DNA of 64,000 nt from Bacillus sp. BHET2. Its GTDB lineage: Bacteria > Bacillota > Bacilli > Bacillales > Bacillaceae_B. Numbering within the stretch: the first letter of the stretch is position 1; every line of letters begins with the position of its first letter. This document shows positions 34,481 to 44,055 of this stretch, one piece after another. A program made the position numbers and the translations under genes. The stretch covers positions 1,550,001 to 1,614,000 of the forward strand of contig NZ_VCQN01000001.1 in assembly GCF_005938125.1 (NCBI RefSeq). Reading direction: 5' to 3'. Under the pieces are notes generated by a model that saw only the letters and a program-made list of their open reading frames with translations, did no database searches and was not told the origin of the DNA.

Positions 34481-35012
34481 ATTGCAGTCCAATCATTTTG
34501 ATTGTTTGAAGTGTATTTTTCCTCATTCTAACCTCTTCACCATTAAAGCTTTTAACGGTTATTTCATCTCCTTCATCGTCTTGGATGACACCCTTTACAG
34601 AAACCTCTCCATTTGAAAACTCACATGGAAATGGCACTTTGCCGGAAATACTTGCAGAAATGTAGTCTAATTTCTCCTCAATAGTCAAATCTCTGAAGGG
34701 TTTTAGTTTTCGGAATGAGGCAGTCGCTGTCTTTCTCTGAGTCTCGAGAGTGGTTGATTGAACAGCTCTATGTCCTGAATCTTCAACCCCTGTCTCCTGA
34801 TCAGGGTTTTTCAGCTCATCTAGGTAGTTATCATTTTGTTGCTCACGCACTGTAGTTTTGTTATCGATAACAATCTGTGTTTCCCCTTGTTTTGGTTGAA
34901 GCTTATTTTTGGAAGAGCGATACGTTACTTGCATGTTTCCTTTAACGTCTTCCAATCTTGGCTGATTTATATAGAGCAAAGGTTCTTTCCCTGCTTTTTT
35001 CTCTGTGTTCAC
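34479..35012 (-). CDS. cotO: CotO family spore coat protein
   Basis: 177 residues. N-terminus KEPLLYINQPRLE is the CotO hallmark (motif of morphogenetic coat proteins), followed by a disordered polar middle and a C-terminal region (about 118-176) with LKPFRDLTIEEKLDYIS and VPFPCEFSNG. CotO controls assembly of the outer coat and works beside CotH. Start GTG 35012, eight bases after AGGAGG; the GTG at 35021 is part of the RBS. Between cotZ and fabI as in B. subtilis. Confidence 0.9.
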   Translation of the reverse strand: MNTEKKAGKEPLLYINQPRLEDVKGNMQVTYRSSKNKLQPKQGETQIVIDNKTTVREQQNDNYLDELKNPDQETGVEDSGHRAVQSTTLETQRKTATASFRKLKPFRDLTIEEKLDYISASISGKVPFPCEFSNGEVSVKGVIQDDEGDEITVKSFNGEEVRMRKNTLQTIKMIGLQ

Positions 35013-35042
35013 ACTTGACACCTCCTAATTGTTCCCCACTTT

Positions 35043-35073
35043 TATATGTATGCGAATAGCGCCTAGGAGTTTC
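35043..35073 (-). promoter_or_regulatory. Candidate SigK promoter of cotO
   Basis: Minus strand AAAC at the -35 position and CATACATAT at -10, separated by 16 bases, 30 to 60 bases before the cotO start. Two bases of the -10 differ from CATANNNTA. Confidence 0.3.
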
Positions 35074-35106
35074 AATTATTAATGGATTTTTATGAATTCT
35101 TTCTAT

Positions 35107-35142
35107 ACAAAAACGACTGCAAGAATAGAATCTCGCAGTCGC
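35107..35142 (-). terminator. Terminator of fabI
   Basis: Minus strand CGACTGCGAG...CTTGCAGTCG hairpin followed by TTTTTG. Confidence 0.8.
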
Positions 35143-35152
35143 CAACTATTTA

Positions 35153-35929
35153 TTATCCTAATATGTGATATCCTGAATCTACATGTAGATTCTCACCAGT
35201 AATTCCTCTTGAGTAATCACTGAATAAGAATACAGCCGTATCTCCTACTTCTTCTTGAGTTGTATTCCGTCGAAGAGGGGCACGCTCTTCAATTTCTTTC
35301 AGGATGCTGTTGAAGTCACCAACGCCTTTTGCAGAAAGCGTGCGGATCGGTCCGGCAGAAATGGCATTGACACGAATATTATGTTTACCGAGGTCATTCG
35401 CAAGATATTTTACACTGGCTTCAAGGGAAGCTTTCGCTACACCCATGACATTGTAGTTTTGCATGACTCTTTCTCCGCCAAGATAGGTCATTGAAACGAT
35501 GCTTCCACCCTCTGTCATCAGATCCTTCGCAACTTTTGCCACAGCAGTCAAGGAATATGAGCTGATATTGTGAGCGAGCAGGAAACCGTCTCTTGTTGTA
35601 TTCATATAATCTCCTGCAAGTTCTTCTTTATTGGCAAATGCTATACAGTGAGCCAGGCCATGAATAACGCCGACTTCCTCTTTGATTGTTGCGAAGCATT
35701 TTTCAATGTCCTCATCACTTGTCACATCGCATGGAAGAACGATCGAATTTTCTCCACCTTCCAGTGTGCCGGCAAGATCCCTAACCCCTTTTTCAAAACG
35801 TTCCCCTGCATATGTAAAGATCAAACGGGCACCCGATTGATGTAAGGAACGGGCGATTCCCCATGCAATACTTCGTTTATTCGCAACTCCCATCACGACA
35901 TATGTTTTACCTTTTAATGAAAGAGTCAT
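35153..35929 (-). CDS. fabI: Enoyl-[acyl-carrier-protein] reductase FabI
   Basis: 258-residue last-step reductase of fatty acid elongation, using NAD(P)H. FabI-type SDR features: GVANKRSIAWGIA at 14-26, FTYAGERFEK, Tyr149, Tyr159 and Lys166 (Y-x6-K), and triclosan-pocket sequence MTYLGGERVMQNYNVMG. Start ATG with AGGAGGATAAT. Monocistronic, next to the coat genes, as for B. subtilis fabI (yjbW). Confidence 0.96.
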   Translation of the reverse strand: MTLSLKGKTYVVMGVANKRSIAWGIARSLHQSGARLIFTYAGERFEKGVRDLAGTLEGGENSIVLPCDVTSDEDIEKCFATIKEEVGVIHGLAHCIAFANKEELAGDYMNTTRDGFLLAHNISSYSLTAVAKVAKDLMTEGGSIVSMTYLGGERVMQNYNVMGVAKASLEASVKYLANDLGKHNIRVNAISAGPIRTLSAKGVGDFNSILKEIEERAPLRRNTTQEEVGDTAVFLFSDYSRGITGENLHVDSGYHILG

Positions 35930-36009
35930 TATTATCCTCCTAATTAATACATGTTATTAGTACCTACTACTAATTCTACAGCAATCCCTAGAAAAAGAAA
36001 AGAAAATTC

Positions 36010-36495
36010 CTATCGCATTCTATTTTCCACCTCTTCGACTTGCAGGAGATGCCTCTGTTCATGTTTACCAAGAAGCTCCAGCACTTGCCAAATCGGCATC
36101 TCTCCAAAGCGATGATGGTGCATCGAACGATTCTTCAGTCGTTCTTTCGTGTGCTTTTCTAAAAAACGTGTTGTGAATGATCGGGATTCTTCCAATGCCT
36201 TCAATAAATCTTCCTTGCTTTGAGGATCTTCTGTGGGTTCGATCGGAGCCTTCAATTTCTGTGTGGGATCATCAAAAACGGTTAAATCCACTCTTTCATT
36301 ACTTCCACCAGACCCATTCTCAGCTGAATCAAGAGCCAAAGTCATAAAACGCGTTTCCGCTCCCGCAAGATGAAGTACGATCTGAGCAATGCTCCATTCC
36401 CCCTCTGAAGGCCGGCGGTTCAATTTTTCCCATGATAAATCCATAAAGCTTGCCTTAATTTTCTCCCTGATCTCTAACACTTTCGTATCCCACAT
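36010..36495 (-). CDS. DinB family protein
   Basis: 161 residues, four-helix-bundle DinB_2 type: WEKLNRRPSEGEWSIAQIVLHLAGAE at about 22-47 with the first metal His, and LELLGKHEQRHLLQVEEVE near the end with the two further His. Likely a metal-dependent thiol transferase or hydrolase relative, function not defined. ATG 36495 with AAGGAGG; the 47 codons upstream lack an RBS and overlap the antiporter terminator. Confidence 0.82.
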   Translation of the reverse strand: MWDTKVLEIREKIKASFMDLSWEKLNRRPSEGEWSIAQIVLHLAGAETRFMTLALDSAENGSGGSNERVDLTVFDDPTQKLKAPIEPTEDPQSKEDLLKALEESRSFTTRFLEKHTKERLKNRSMHHHRFGEMPIWQVLELLGKHEQRHLLQVEEVENRMR

Positions 36496-36570
36496 GATGA
36501 AAACCTCCTTATTAATTTTTTCTCTCTTATTAGATATTTGTTGGTGAAAGGCCGGATTCCTCTTTATAAA

Positions 36571-36601
36571 TAAAACTTCCCAAGAAAAAGTTCTTGGGAA
36601 G
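36571..36601 (-). terminator. Terminator of the antiporter gene
   Basis: Minus strand CTTCCCAAGAA-CTTT-TTCTTGGGAAG followed by TTTTATTTAT. Confidence 0.87.
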
Positions 36602-36613
36602 TCGAGGTATATC

Positions 36614-38476
36614 TTAGCAGTACTCACAGAATTCAAGTTCTCGTTTGAGTTCGTCTACATATTCTTTAGAGCCTGTGACGATTAATCGGTCATTCATGTG
36701 AAGCTCTGTGTCCCCATGTGGAACAATGGAATCTTTGCCTCTGAAGATCCGCACGAAAATGACATCTCCCGTAAATGGAAACTTACGCAATGTCATGCCT
36801 TCAAATTGGCTGTTAAGCATGCGAATTTCATATAGGGACGTTTCTTGGTTTGTCAGGATATTCATGACAGACGGCGATTCGATGAGAGCTCGTAACAATG
36901 CCTTCGTGGATAAGAAGACAGAATAGACTTCTATTTCTTGCTCACGGAGGGTTTCATGAAGGTCGGGGCTCTCCACCCTAACGATTACACGATTAACTCC
37001 ATATTCTTTGGCCGTAACAGCCAATGTTGCATTCACTTCTTCATCACCTGTCGAAATCACGATAATATCTGATTCGAAGATATTCTCTTCTTCAAGTGTA
37101 TTCAGTTCATAATTATCGATTTCATTGATTGTAAAGAGTGAGTCAGCAATGCTTCGTTCCGATTTATCCTGCTTGGTATGATACAGAACTGGCTCATACA
37201 GAGAAGATTGAAGCTCTCTTGAAACCGGCATTGTTAATTGATTGGCTCCTAAGAACGTTATTTTAAGTTTCTTCTCTTTGGCACTCTCTCTCGGGAAGAG
37301 CTTTTTAAAGAAGATAGGTGTGATGATACATGTAATGACCGCAACTAAAATGAGGGTACCACTCATTTGTGGGGTGATCATTTCGATTCTTTCTGCGATT
37401 TTCGCAGCGGCGATCACCAATGATAATGTCGATGTAAGTAAAAATGCTGATGCAATCGTGGTTTTCGTATCATACCAGAATTTCAATAAATAAACCGGAA
37501 TGATTTTGGAAATCAGGAATGCTATTAACAATAACGGAATGAGCAGGAGCATCTTCTTATCACTAAGTAGCGATCCAAGATCGAGCTCGACACCGACCAT
37601 CACGAAGAAAATCGGAATTAAAAACCCATATCCAAACGAATCAAGCTTATGAACCATTTCCTGGTTCGGTGCAAGCAATGATACGAGCACGCCTGCAAGG
37701 AAGGCCCCTAGAATATTTTCCGCTCCAACCGTCTCTGAAACTGCCACCAGTAAAATAATTAACGTAAAGACGGCACGTGTACCGATTTGAACGGTTCCTG
37801 TAGATAAGCTCTTGATGAATGGGTTGTTCTTCAACCTCTTAGCAAGGAAGTATAAAAGCACTCCAACCCCGAAAAGGATTAATAGTAGCCACATATTTCC
37901 ATGCCCCTCTCCATAGAGGGAGACGAATACGGCTAATAAAATCATGGTCGCAAGATCTGCAATCACTGCCACCAATAGGATAATCTGTCCGATGGCACTT
38001 TTCATAATATGGGCTTCCTTCAATGTAGGAACCACTACTCCGAGTGAAATCGTCGAAATGATCAACGTCATCAGGAATGCATTATCAATAAGACCAAACA
38101 GGACAAATAGATACGATAGTCCAAGGGACACTAAGAAAATACCTATGAAAATGATGATTGCTAATTTCAACCGGTTCGGCTCTTCTTTCCCATTCGGCAT
38201 AATCTCTTTCTTCTTTTTCCCACCTGAGAACGCTGTGAAATCAATTTCTAGCCCGCTTAAAAACATTAGGAAAATAAAGCCCAGGGTAGATAAAGTCTCA
38301 AGCCACATATCCTGATGAACGAGATTAAACCCGCTATTACCAATAACCAATCCCATGATGATTTCCGCAATCACAACAGGGATAAAATTCAGCTTAAGTC
38401 GATGTAGCAAAATGGGAGTCAAAAAAGCGACTAGGATTACAATGACCAGTGATGCAACGGATGCATGCTGTTCCAT
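36614..38476 (-). CDS. CPA2 family cation:proton antiporter with TrkA domains
   Basis: 620-residue membrane antiporter (KefB/YjbQ type). Residues 1-390 hold about 12 TM segments of the Na/H exchanger fold with FLAGVLVSLLAP and GFLIPIFFVMVGVELDL; then a TrkA-N-like domain (about 400-515) and a TrkA-C domain (about 530-615; DRLIVTGSKEYVDELKREL). Probably exports K+ or Na+ in exchange for H+, gated by a nucleotide. 21 bases after mgtE, so co-transcribed. B. subtilis yjbQ holds the corresponding place. Confidence 0.9.
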   Translation of the reverse strand: MEQHASVASLVIVILVAFLTPILLHRLKLNFIPVVIAEIIMGLVIGNSGFNLVHQDMWLETLSTLGFIFLMFLSGLEIDFTAFSGGKKKKEIMPNGKEEPNRLKLAIIIFIGIFLVSLGLSYLFVLFGLIDNAFLMTLIISTISLGVVVPTLKEAHIMKSAIGQIILLVAVIADLATMILLAVFVSLYGEGHGNMWLLLILFGVGVLLYFLAKRLKNNPFIKSLSTGTVQIGTRAVFTLIILLVAVSETVGAENILGAFLAGVLVSLLAPNQEMVHKLDSFGYGFLIPIFFVMVGVELDLGSLLSDKKMLLLIPLLLIAFLISKIIPVYLLKFWYDTKTTIASAFLLTSTLSLVIAAAKIAERIEMITPQMSGTLILVAVITCIITPIFFKKLFPRESAKEKKLKITFLGANQLTMPVSRELQSSLYEPVLYHTKQDKSERSIADSLFTINEIDNYELNTLEEENIFESDIIVISTGDEEVNATLAVTAKEYGVNRVIVRVESPDLHETLREQEIEVYSVFLSTKALLRALIESPSVMNILTNQETSLYEIRMLNSQFEGMTLRKFPFTGDVIFVRIFRGKDSIVPHGDTELHMNDRLIVTGSKEYVDELKRELEFCEYC

Positions 38477-38497
38477 TTATTCCTCCCCCTCTTCTCT

Positions 38498-39898
38498 CTA
38501 TATTAGGTAATTCATAAAAAGTGTCGCTAATCCAAAATAAATTAGGATACTTATAATATCATTGATCGTTGTAATAAAAGGGCCAGAAGCAACGGCTGGA
38601 TCTACTTTTAGCTTGTGCATTAATAAGGGGACTAATGTGCCTGCAAGCGTGGCGACAAATAATGAGACCAACACCGAAATCCCCACAAGCAGTCCAAGGA
38701 AGAATTCACCTTTCCATACATAAACGACGATACTGACCACAATTCCGCATGTCGTACCTGTGATAAGTCCTGTACCCGCTTCCCGTATGACAAGGGACAT
38801 CTTGTTTTCCTTTTCCAAATCCCCTGTTGCAATCCCTCTCACTGCTACCGCCAGTGCCTGAGTCCCTGTGTTCCCGGCCATCCCTGCAATCAAGGGAATA
38901 AACACTGCAAGAATCGCTACTTTATCTAATGTATCTTCAAATCGTCCAATCAGGCTTGCCGTAAACATTCCGAGGAATAATAAGGCGATTAGCCAGGGAA
39001 GACGCTTTTTAGCTGCATTCACAGGACTCCGATCGATTGAATCCAAATCGGCAATACCGGCAAGTTTTGAGTAGTCATCAGAAGCCTCTTCTTCCATAAC
39101 GTCCATGATGTCATCCACCGTTATGATTCCGAGAAGATGATGTTGAAAATCGACTACAGGCAGAGCGAGAAAGTCATAATCTTTCATTTGTCTGGCAATG
39201 GCTTCCTGATCCTCGCTGACGCCAACAGCCATTACACGATCGCTCATAATTTCACCGATCATGACATCATCATGGCTAATGATCAAATCCCTTAAAGAAA
39301 TAACTCCTACAAGTTTCTTATCATCATCCACTACATATATGTAGTAAATCGTTTCGGCGTTCGGTGCTTCATTCTTCAATATATACATGGCAGATCGCAC
39401 TGTCTGATTTTTTGAAATGGCTACAAACTCCGTGGTCATGATACTTCCTGCAGTATATTCCTCATAATGCAATAATTCTTTGATTTCTTTAGCTGATTCA
39501 TCATCCATTATGGTCAGATAACTGACGACTTGATCTTTGTCCAGTTCATTTAAGACATCAACCGCGTCATCGGCGTACATATTAGAAAGCATTTCTGCAG
39601 CGTATGTAGGGTTCATCTCGGCTAGAATCCCCTGATAGTCCTCTTCATCGATATCTAGGCTTTCAAAGAGCTCCGCCATTTCCTCCGGAGAAAGATAGTG
39701 ATAGAGACGATTTCGTAATCCTTCATCTATTTTAGAGAAAAATTTCGCTTGGTCATAAGAGTGTAAATGGACAAATTCAGAACGAAATAAATCGAGATCT
39801 TCTTCTTGAAGGGCTCTAATGAGAAGGTCTTCATCGTACATTTCTTTATCCTGCCTTTCTCTTTCCTTTTCTTGATCTTGAGTTACTTCAGACATCAT
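38498..39898 (-). CDS. mgtE: Magnesium transporter MgtE
   Basis: 466-residue Mg2+ channel: cytoplasmic N domain (about 20-130, Asp/Glu-rich), two CBS domains (about 135-260; EEYTAGSIMTTEFVA, LPVVDFQHHLLGIITVDDIMDVMEEE) and five TM segments at the C-terminus with AGMAGNTGTQALAVAVRGIA and PLLMHKLKVDPAVASGPFITTINDI, the ion-selectivity region. Start ATG 39898 (six bases from AGGAGG) or the next codon. The 438-base region upstream does not hold a recognisable M-box riboswitch. Confidence 0.93.
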   Translation of the reverse strand: MMSEVTQDQEKERERQDKEMYDEDLLIRALQEEDLDLFRSEFVHLHSYDQAKFFSKIDEGLRNRLYHYLSPEEMAELFESLDIDEEDYQGILAEMNPTYAAEMLSNMYADDAVDVLNELDKDQVVSYLTIMDDESAKEIKELLHYEEYTAGSIMTTEFVAISKNQTVRSAMYILKNEAPNAETIYYIYVVDDDKKLVGVISLRDLIISHDDVMIGEIMSDRVMAVGVSEDQEAIARQMKDYDFLALPVVDFQHHLLGIITVDDIMDVMEEEASDDYSKLAGIADLDSIDRSPVNAAKKRLPWLIALLFLGMFTASLIGRFEDTLDKVAILAVFIPLIAGMAGNTGTQALAVAVRGIATGDLEKENKMSLVIREAGTGLITGTTCGIVVSIVVYVWKGEFFLGLLVGISVLVSLFVATLAGTLVPLLMHKLKVDPAVASGPFITTINDIISILIYFGLATLFMNYLI

Positions 39899-40336
39899 AT
39901 ACACCCTCCTTCTATTCTTGAATTGTATATAGTCGTAATAATACTAGCAAATCTTGAAGAGAATGTCTCTTTTGAATTCATTTTTTATGTACGTATTTTG
40001 CTTGATTTTTTCGTATAAATCACTCTGCCAAAAGTCTGTTGGTTTAGAGCTCCCATCACCTTCAGCAGGGAAGAGAGACTATTCGTTTTCATACAGCTTT
40101 ACCTTTTAAGCCAGAGACATGGTGAATAAAAACACTCTCCTGATGAAAGACTGAATCATTAATATGTCATAAAATACGGGAAAAGAAAAGAAAAAAGGCA
40201 CGGTCCTACTCGAAAAGCATCTTGGACGTTAGATCAAAAACTTAACGTTGTATTTTATTTACTTTAATACATGAGTGTTATCTTCATTGGGACAATCGTC
40301 TATAAATAATTCCTGGAACAAGAAAGAAGGGGTAGG
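39899..40336. other. Divergent control region of mgtE and prpE
   Basis: 438 bases without a gene. It should hold both promoters. The minus strand contains short inverted repeats (for example GTGTTTTTATTCAC and CTCTCTTCCCTGCTG...) but none of the conserved M-box, lysine, SAM, glycine or c-di-AMP riboswitch blocks I can recognise. Confidence 0.4.
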
Positions 40337-41074
40337 ATGAAAATTGATATCATCGGTGATGTTCACGGTTGTTACAAAGAGCTTAAAAAATTGACGATGA
40401 AGCTGGGGTACAATTGGGCTAGCGGCTTACCAATTCATCCAAAAGGAAGAAAGCTTGGATTTGTAGGTGATTTAACTGACCGGGGACATCACTCACTTAA
40501 AACCTTGTCCACTGTTTCCTCACTTTATCAAGAGGACTCTGTCTATTATGTCCCAGGTAACCACTGCAATAAGCTCTATCGCTATTTCATAGGAAACAAC
40601 GTTAAAATCCTTCACGGTTTGGAAACAACCGTAGCGGAACTCAGCGCACTACCAACAAGTGTAAGACACCGCTACAGAGATATGTTTATCGAGCTATATG
40701 AACAAGCCCCTCTATACCATGTATTGGATGATGGGAAACTTATTATAGCCCATGCAGGGATTAAACAAGAATTGATTGGCGATAACAATAAGCGCGTAAA
40801 AACATTTGTGCTATATGGGGACATTACTGGTGAGAAGAATGATGACGGTACGCCGGTTCGAAAAGACTGGGCACTGGACTATAATGGGATGGCATGGATT
40901 GTATACGGTCACACCCCTGTGAAAGAGGCGAGAATTGTCAATAAGACTGTGAACATCGATACAGGAGCGGTGTTTGGTGGTAAGCTCACTGCATTGAGAT
41001 ACCCTGAAATCGAATTGGTTAGCGTGACCTCTGAAATGCCTTTAGTGGAGGAGAAGTTTCGGGTATTGGAGTGA
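40337..41074 (+). CDS. prpE: Bis(5'-nucleosyl)-tetraphosphatase PrpE
   Basis: 245-residue metallophosphoesterase that cleaves diadenosine tetraphosphate asymmetrically. Motifs: GDVHG with Asp8 and His10, GDLTDRG with Asp45, PGNHCNKL with Asn75 and His76, AHAGI and VYGHTPV with further His. In B. subtilis PrpE influences spore germination. ATG with AAGGGG. Convergent with the yjbO-like pseudouridine synthase gene across a shared terminator. Confidence 0.93.
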   Translation: MKIDIIGDVHGCYKELKKLTMKLGYNWASGLPIHPKGRKLGFVGDLTDRGHHSLKTLSTVSSLYQEDSVYYVPGNHCNKLYRYFIGNNVKILHGLETTVAELSALPTSVRHRYRDMFIELYEQAPLYHVLDDGKLIIAHAGIKQELIGDNNKRVKTFVLYGDITGEKNDDGTPVRKDWALDYNGMAWIVYGHTPVKEARIVNKTVNIDTGAVFGGKLTALRYPEIELVSVTSEMPLVEEKFRVLE

Positions 41075-41091
41075 GCGAATGATTTCCATAC

Positions 41092-41134
41092 AAAAAGAGA
41101 TCCTTTTCAACTAACCGAAAAGGATCTCTTTTTT
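41092..41134. terminator. Bidirectional terminator
   Basis: AAAAAGAGATCCTTTTC-AACTAACC-GAAAAGGATCTCTTTTT between prpE and the pseudouridine synthase gene. Confidence 0.9.
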
Positions 41135-42026
41135 ATTGGCTATCAAGCAAAATCCGCATATCTGAAGGCATCTCAGACTCCAGATAAATCCATTCCTTTT
41201 TAATAGGATGAAAAAAGGAAAGCTGCTTACAGTGTAGTGCTTGTCTGCCAATCAGCTCTGCACTGCCACCATACAGGTCGTCTCCTGCCAAGGGATGCCC
41301 TAAGGATGACATATGAACACGGATTTGATGGGTTCTTCCCGTTTCCAAACTCAACTCGATATGGGCAAAATCAGAAAACTGCTTCACCGTCTTATAATAA
41401 GTAAGGGCATATTTTCCGCCTGCTTGCACTTCTCTTTCGATGATACTATCAGGTTTCCTGCCGATCGGTTCCTCGATCGAATCTTCTCCCCTGTCCAGTA
41501 TCCCTTCAACAAAGGCTTCATATTTCCTCTTGATTTCCCGTCCCTTCTGTTGAAGGCTGAATAAATGATGGACGTGTCGATACTTTCCTATTAAAACGAG
41601 TCCAGATGTGTCTTTATCCAACCGTGTTACGATATGAACGGTTGATGGAATATCACTCTTACGATAATATCCCAAAATCGCGTTAGCTAGGCTTCCTCTA
41701 GGCTCATGTTTCGTGGGAATCGTCTTCATTCCCCAGGGTTTGTCTACTACGAGCACATCATCATCTTCATAAATGATCGATAGATTGGCCTCATCTTCCA
41801 CCAGGGTTTCACTCCCATTTTCTTTCGGGAAACGCACCTCGAGGATATCCCCTTCTGAAAGGGGGTATCGTACATTCTCTTCTTTTCCATTCACTGTGAT
41901 GGATCCACCATCAAATTTCACTGCAGTTAGGGTGCGCTTTGAGATATGCTCATCGATTAAGAATTCTCTCATCAGCTTCCCCTCGTATAGGCACGGAATA
42001 ATCCATTTCAGCAAATAGCCTTTCAT
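41133..42026 (-). CDS. RluA family pseudouridine synthase (YjbO)
   Basis: 297 residues: S4-like N-terminal RNA-binding part (about 15-75), then the catalytic domain with DDDVLVVDKPWGMKTIPT, the active site RLDKDTSGLVLIGK containing the nucleophilic Asp, and GRTHQIRVHMSSLGHPLAGDDLYGG. Isomerises uridine in rRNA or tRNA; the target cannot be told. Start ATG 42026 lies 16 bases from GGAGAGG, somewhat far, so an alternative start is possible. Follows nadK closely in the same operon. Confidence 0.9.
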   Translation of the reverse strand: MKGYLLKWIIPCLYEGKLMREFLIDEHISKRTLTAVKFDGGSITVNGKEENVRYPLSEGDILEVRFPKENGSETLVEDEANLSIIYEDDDVLVVDKPWGMKTIPTKHEPRGSLANAILGYYRKSDIPSTVHIVTRLDKDTSGLVLIGKYRHVHHLFSLQQKGREIKRKYEAFVEGILDRGEDSIEEPIGRKPDSIIEREVQAGGKYALTYYKTVKQFSDFAHIELSLETGRTHQIRVHMSSLGHPLAGDDLYGGSAELIGRQALHCKQLSFFHPIKKEWIYLESEMPSDMRILLDSQ

Positions 42027-42047
42027 ACCGTAATGCCTGACCTCTCC

Positions 42048-42845
42048 TTATTCATCAGCAACAAAGGAATCATGCACCCTTTTCCAAAACGGGAAAGGAC
42101 GGAAGCGGGCAAACCGGATTTTTTCATCAGCCACACGATATTGAATACTTTTCACATCTTTATGAAGGAGGGATAGATGGTCGATGGTAACCAAAAAATC
42201 AGGACCATTTACCGGCTTCAGCATGCATGTATGATGGGCAGGTAAAATCAGTGGTGATCCGATGGTTCGGAATACACGATTATTAATGGAGGCCATCTCA
42301 GCGAATTGGATTGCAGGTAAAGACGGATGAATGATCGCGCCACCAAGTGCCTTGTTATAAGCCGTACTGCCTGAAGGAGTCGAAAGACACAATCCATCAC
42401 CCCTAAAGCGTTCAAAGTGCTGTCCCCTGATTTCCACATCCATGACTAGAGTGCCTTCTACGCTTTTGACCGTTGATTCATTTAGAGCTAAATAACGTGT
42501 TTCCTTTCCACCATGCTGATAGCGAATGATGGTTTCAAGTAAGGGATATTCGATGATTTGATAAGGCGTTTTTGCAATGGCAATGACTAACTTCTCAATC
42601 TCTTCTGGTACCCAGTCTGCATAGAAACCCAGGTGGCCAGTATGTACCCCCACAAAGGCCGTTTTATCCAGCCGGGAGCTGTATCGATGAAAGGCATAGA
42701 GGAGGGTACCGTCTCCCCCAACGGAAATGACAATATCAGGTTGATCGTCATCGTAGACCAGATTGAAATCCTGAAGATACGTTCTCATTTTGTGCATTAA
42801 TGTATTGGACTTCGAATCACCTTTAGATGTTATCGCGAACTTCAT
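42048..42845 (-). CDS. nadK: NAD kinase
   Basis: 265-residue enzyme phosphorylating NAD to NADP with ATP. GGDGT at 43-47, NES in [11 protein letters not shown] near 122, and the [19 protein letters not shown] segment near 155-175 are diagnostic. Corresponds to B. subtilis nadF (yjbN). 18 bases after relQ, so in the yjbL-relQ-nadK-yjbO operon. Confidence 0.95.
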   Translation of the reverse strand: MKFAITSKGDSKSNTLMHKMRTYLQDFNLVYDDDQPDIVISVGGDGTLLYAFHRYSSRLDKTAFVGVHTGHLGFYADWVPEEIEKLVIAIAKTPYQIIEYPLLETIIRYQHGGKETRYLALNESTVKSVEGTLVMDVEIRGQHFERFRGDGLCLSTPSGSTAYNKALGGAIIHPSLPAIQFAEMASINNRVFRTIGSPLILPAHHTCMLKPVNGPDFLVTIDHLSLLHKDVKSIQYRVADEKIRFARFRPFPFWKRVHDSFVADE

Positions 42846-42863
42846 TCGTTTACCCCCTTCAAG

Positions 42864-43526
42864 TCACTGCTGATTTCGTTGATCCTTTGAACTTTTTCCT
42901 CGCTGATCTTTTTCCTTTTTGTTTGTGAATATGACTTGGGCTTCCTGAATTTCTTCTCTAATCAAGCTCATCTCTTCATCAAGTCGGAAAGCTGCCTCCG
43001 CAGCACTCTGAAGACGAAAACGAATTTGTTCAGGAATTTGACCACTGTACTTATAATTCAAAGAATGTTCAATTGTTGCCCAAAAATTCATTGAAAGAGT
43101 ACGGATTTGAATTTCTACCAGTAAATTCTTTTCACCGTATATCGTTTGCACCGGATAGTCGATGACCACATGATAAGAACGGTATCCGCTTTGTTTCTTA
43201 CACGTAACATAATCTCTTTCCTCAATAATGGTAAAATCCTTACGGGCACGAAGTTTTTCCACAACAACATGAATATCCTCAACAAATTGACACATCATCC
43301 TCAATCCTGCTATATCCTGTAATTCTGCTCCTAAATCTGCTAGTTTGATGCCTTTTTGATTCGCTTTATCCAGTATACTCGCAATTGGCTTTACCCTGCC
43401 GGTTACGAATTCAATGGGAGAATGGGTGTTATGGAGTTCATATTCTCCTCTCATCCCTTTAAGCTTAATCTTCAATTCATCTACCGCTTGCTTGTAGGGA
43501 GCTAAAAATTGTTCCCAGTGATTCAT
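42864..43526 (-). CDS. relQ: Small alarmone synthetase RelQ (YjbM)
   Basis: 220-residue GTP pyrophosphokinase of the SAS1 type that makes (p)ppGpp without a hydrolase domain. Core: HSPIEFVTGRVKPIASILDKA, LQDIAGLRMMCQFVEDI, KQSGYRSYHVVIDYPVQT and EIQIRTLSMNFWATIEHSLNYKY. The tail is Lys/Gln/Arg-rich. ATG 43526 with GAGGTG; a GTG nine bases earlier is inside the RBS. Also called sasB in B. subtilis. Confidence 0.95.
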   Translation of the reverse strand: MNHWEQFLAPYKQAVDELKIKLKGMRGEYELHNTHSPIEFVTGRVKPIASILDKANQKGIKLADLGAELQDIAGLRMMCQFVEDIHVVVEKLRARKDFTIIEERDYVTCKKQSGYRSYHVVIDYPVQTIYGEKNLLVEIQIRTLSMNFWATIEHSLNYKYSGQIPEQIRFRLQSAAEAAFRLDEEMSLIREEIQEAQVIFTNKKEKDQRGKSSKDQRNQQ

Positions 43527-43552
43527 TCTCCTCACCTCTTTACGTCACGCGC

Positions 43553-43927
43553 CTATTTTTCAAGAAACACGCTCTCTACCTTTTTAACCATTTCGTCACC
43601 GTAGTTACCATTTCCTTCTATATTATCAACAAGATAGTCAAGCTCTTCTATGAATTGATCCAGTTCCAAAGAATACTCATCACTTTTAGCAATGACAGCA
43701 GCCTTTTCCTTTAAAGCTTTCTTCAGTTCAGACCAGATAGACTCATTAAGATATAGGTAAACATATTCTTCTTCGTTTTCTGCAAGGTAGACGAACGCAT
43801 AGTTATCAGAATCTGCAATGATTTGACCGGCTGCACTCGTTCCTTGTAAAAGGTCCGCTTGGTCCGTATGTAGGTATAATGTACCATCTTCATATGTAGT
43901 GTGTTGAAATTGAACTATTTTCCTCAT
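43553..43927 (-). CDS. yjbL: UPF0738 family protein YjbL
   Basis: 124-residue protein of the UPF0738 group (B. subtilis YjbL), predicted alpha/beta with NYAFVYLAENEEEYVYLYLNESIWSELKKAL as core and acidic C-terminus. Start ATG 43927 is about 11 bases from GGAAGGA; earlier in-frame starts are next to or before the RBS. First gene of the relQ-nadK operon. Function unknown. Confidence 0.85.
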   Translation of the reverse strand: MRKIVQFQHTTYEDGTLYLHTDQADLLQGTSAAGQIIADSDNYAFVYLAENEEEYVYLYLNESIWSELKKALKEKAAVIAKSDEYSLELDQFIEELDYLVDNIEGNGNYGDEMVKKVESVFLEK

Positions 43928-44055
43928 GATATTCTTCATCCTTCCATTAAACAATCAGTATCATTTTAACATAAGACAACCATTTCATCTAAACATTGAA
44001 GTTCCCTTTTATTAAAGAGATAATAGAAGAAGGATGAAAGGAAAGGATGCTTGAA

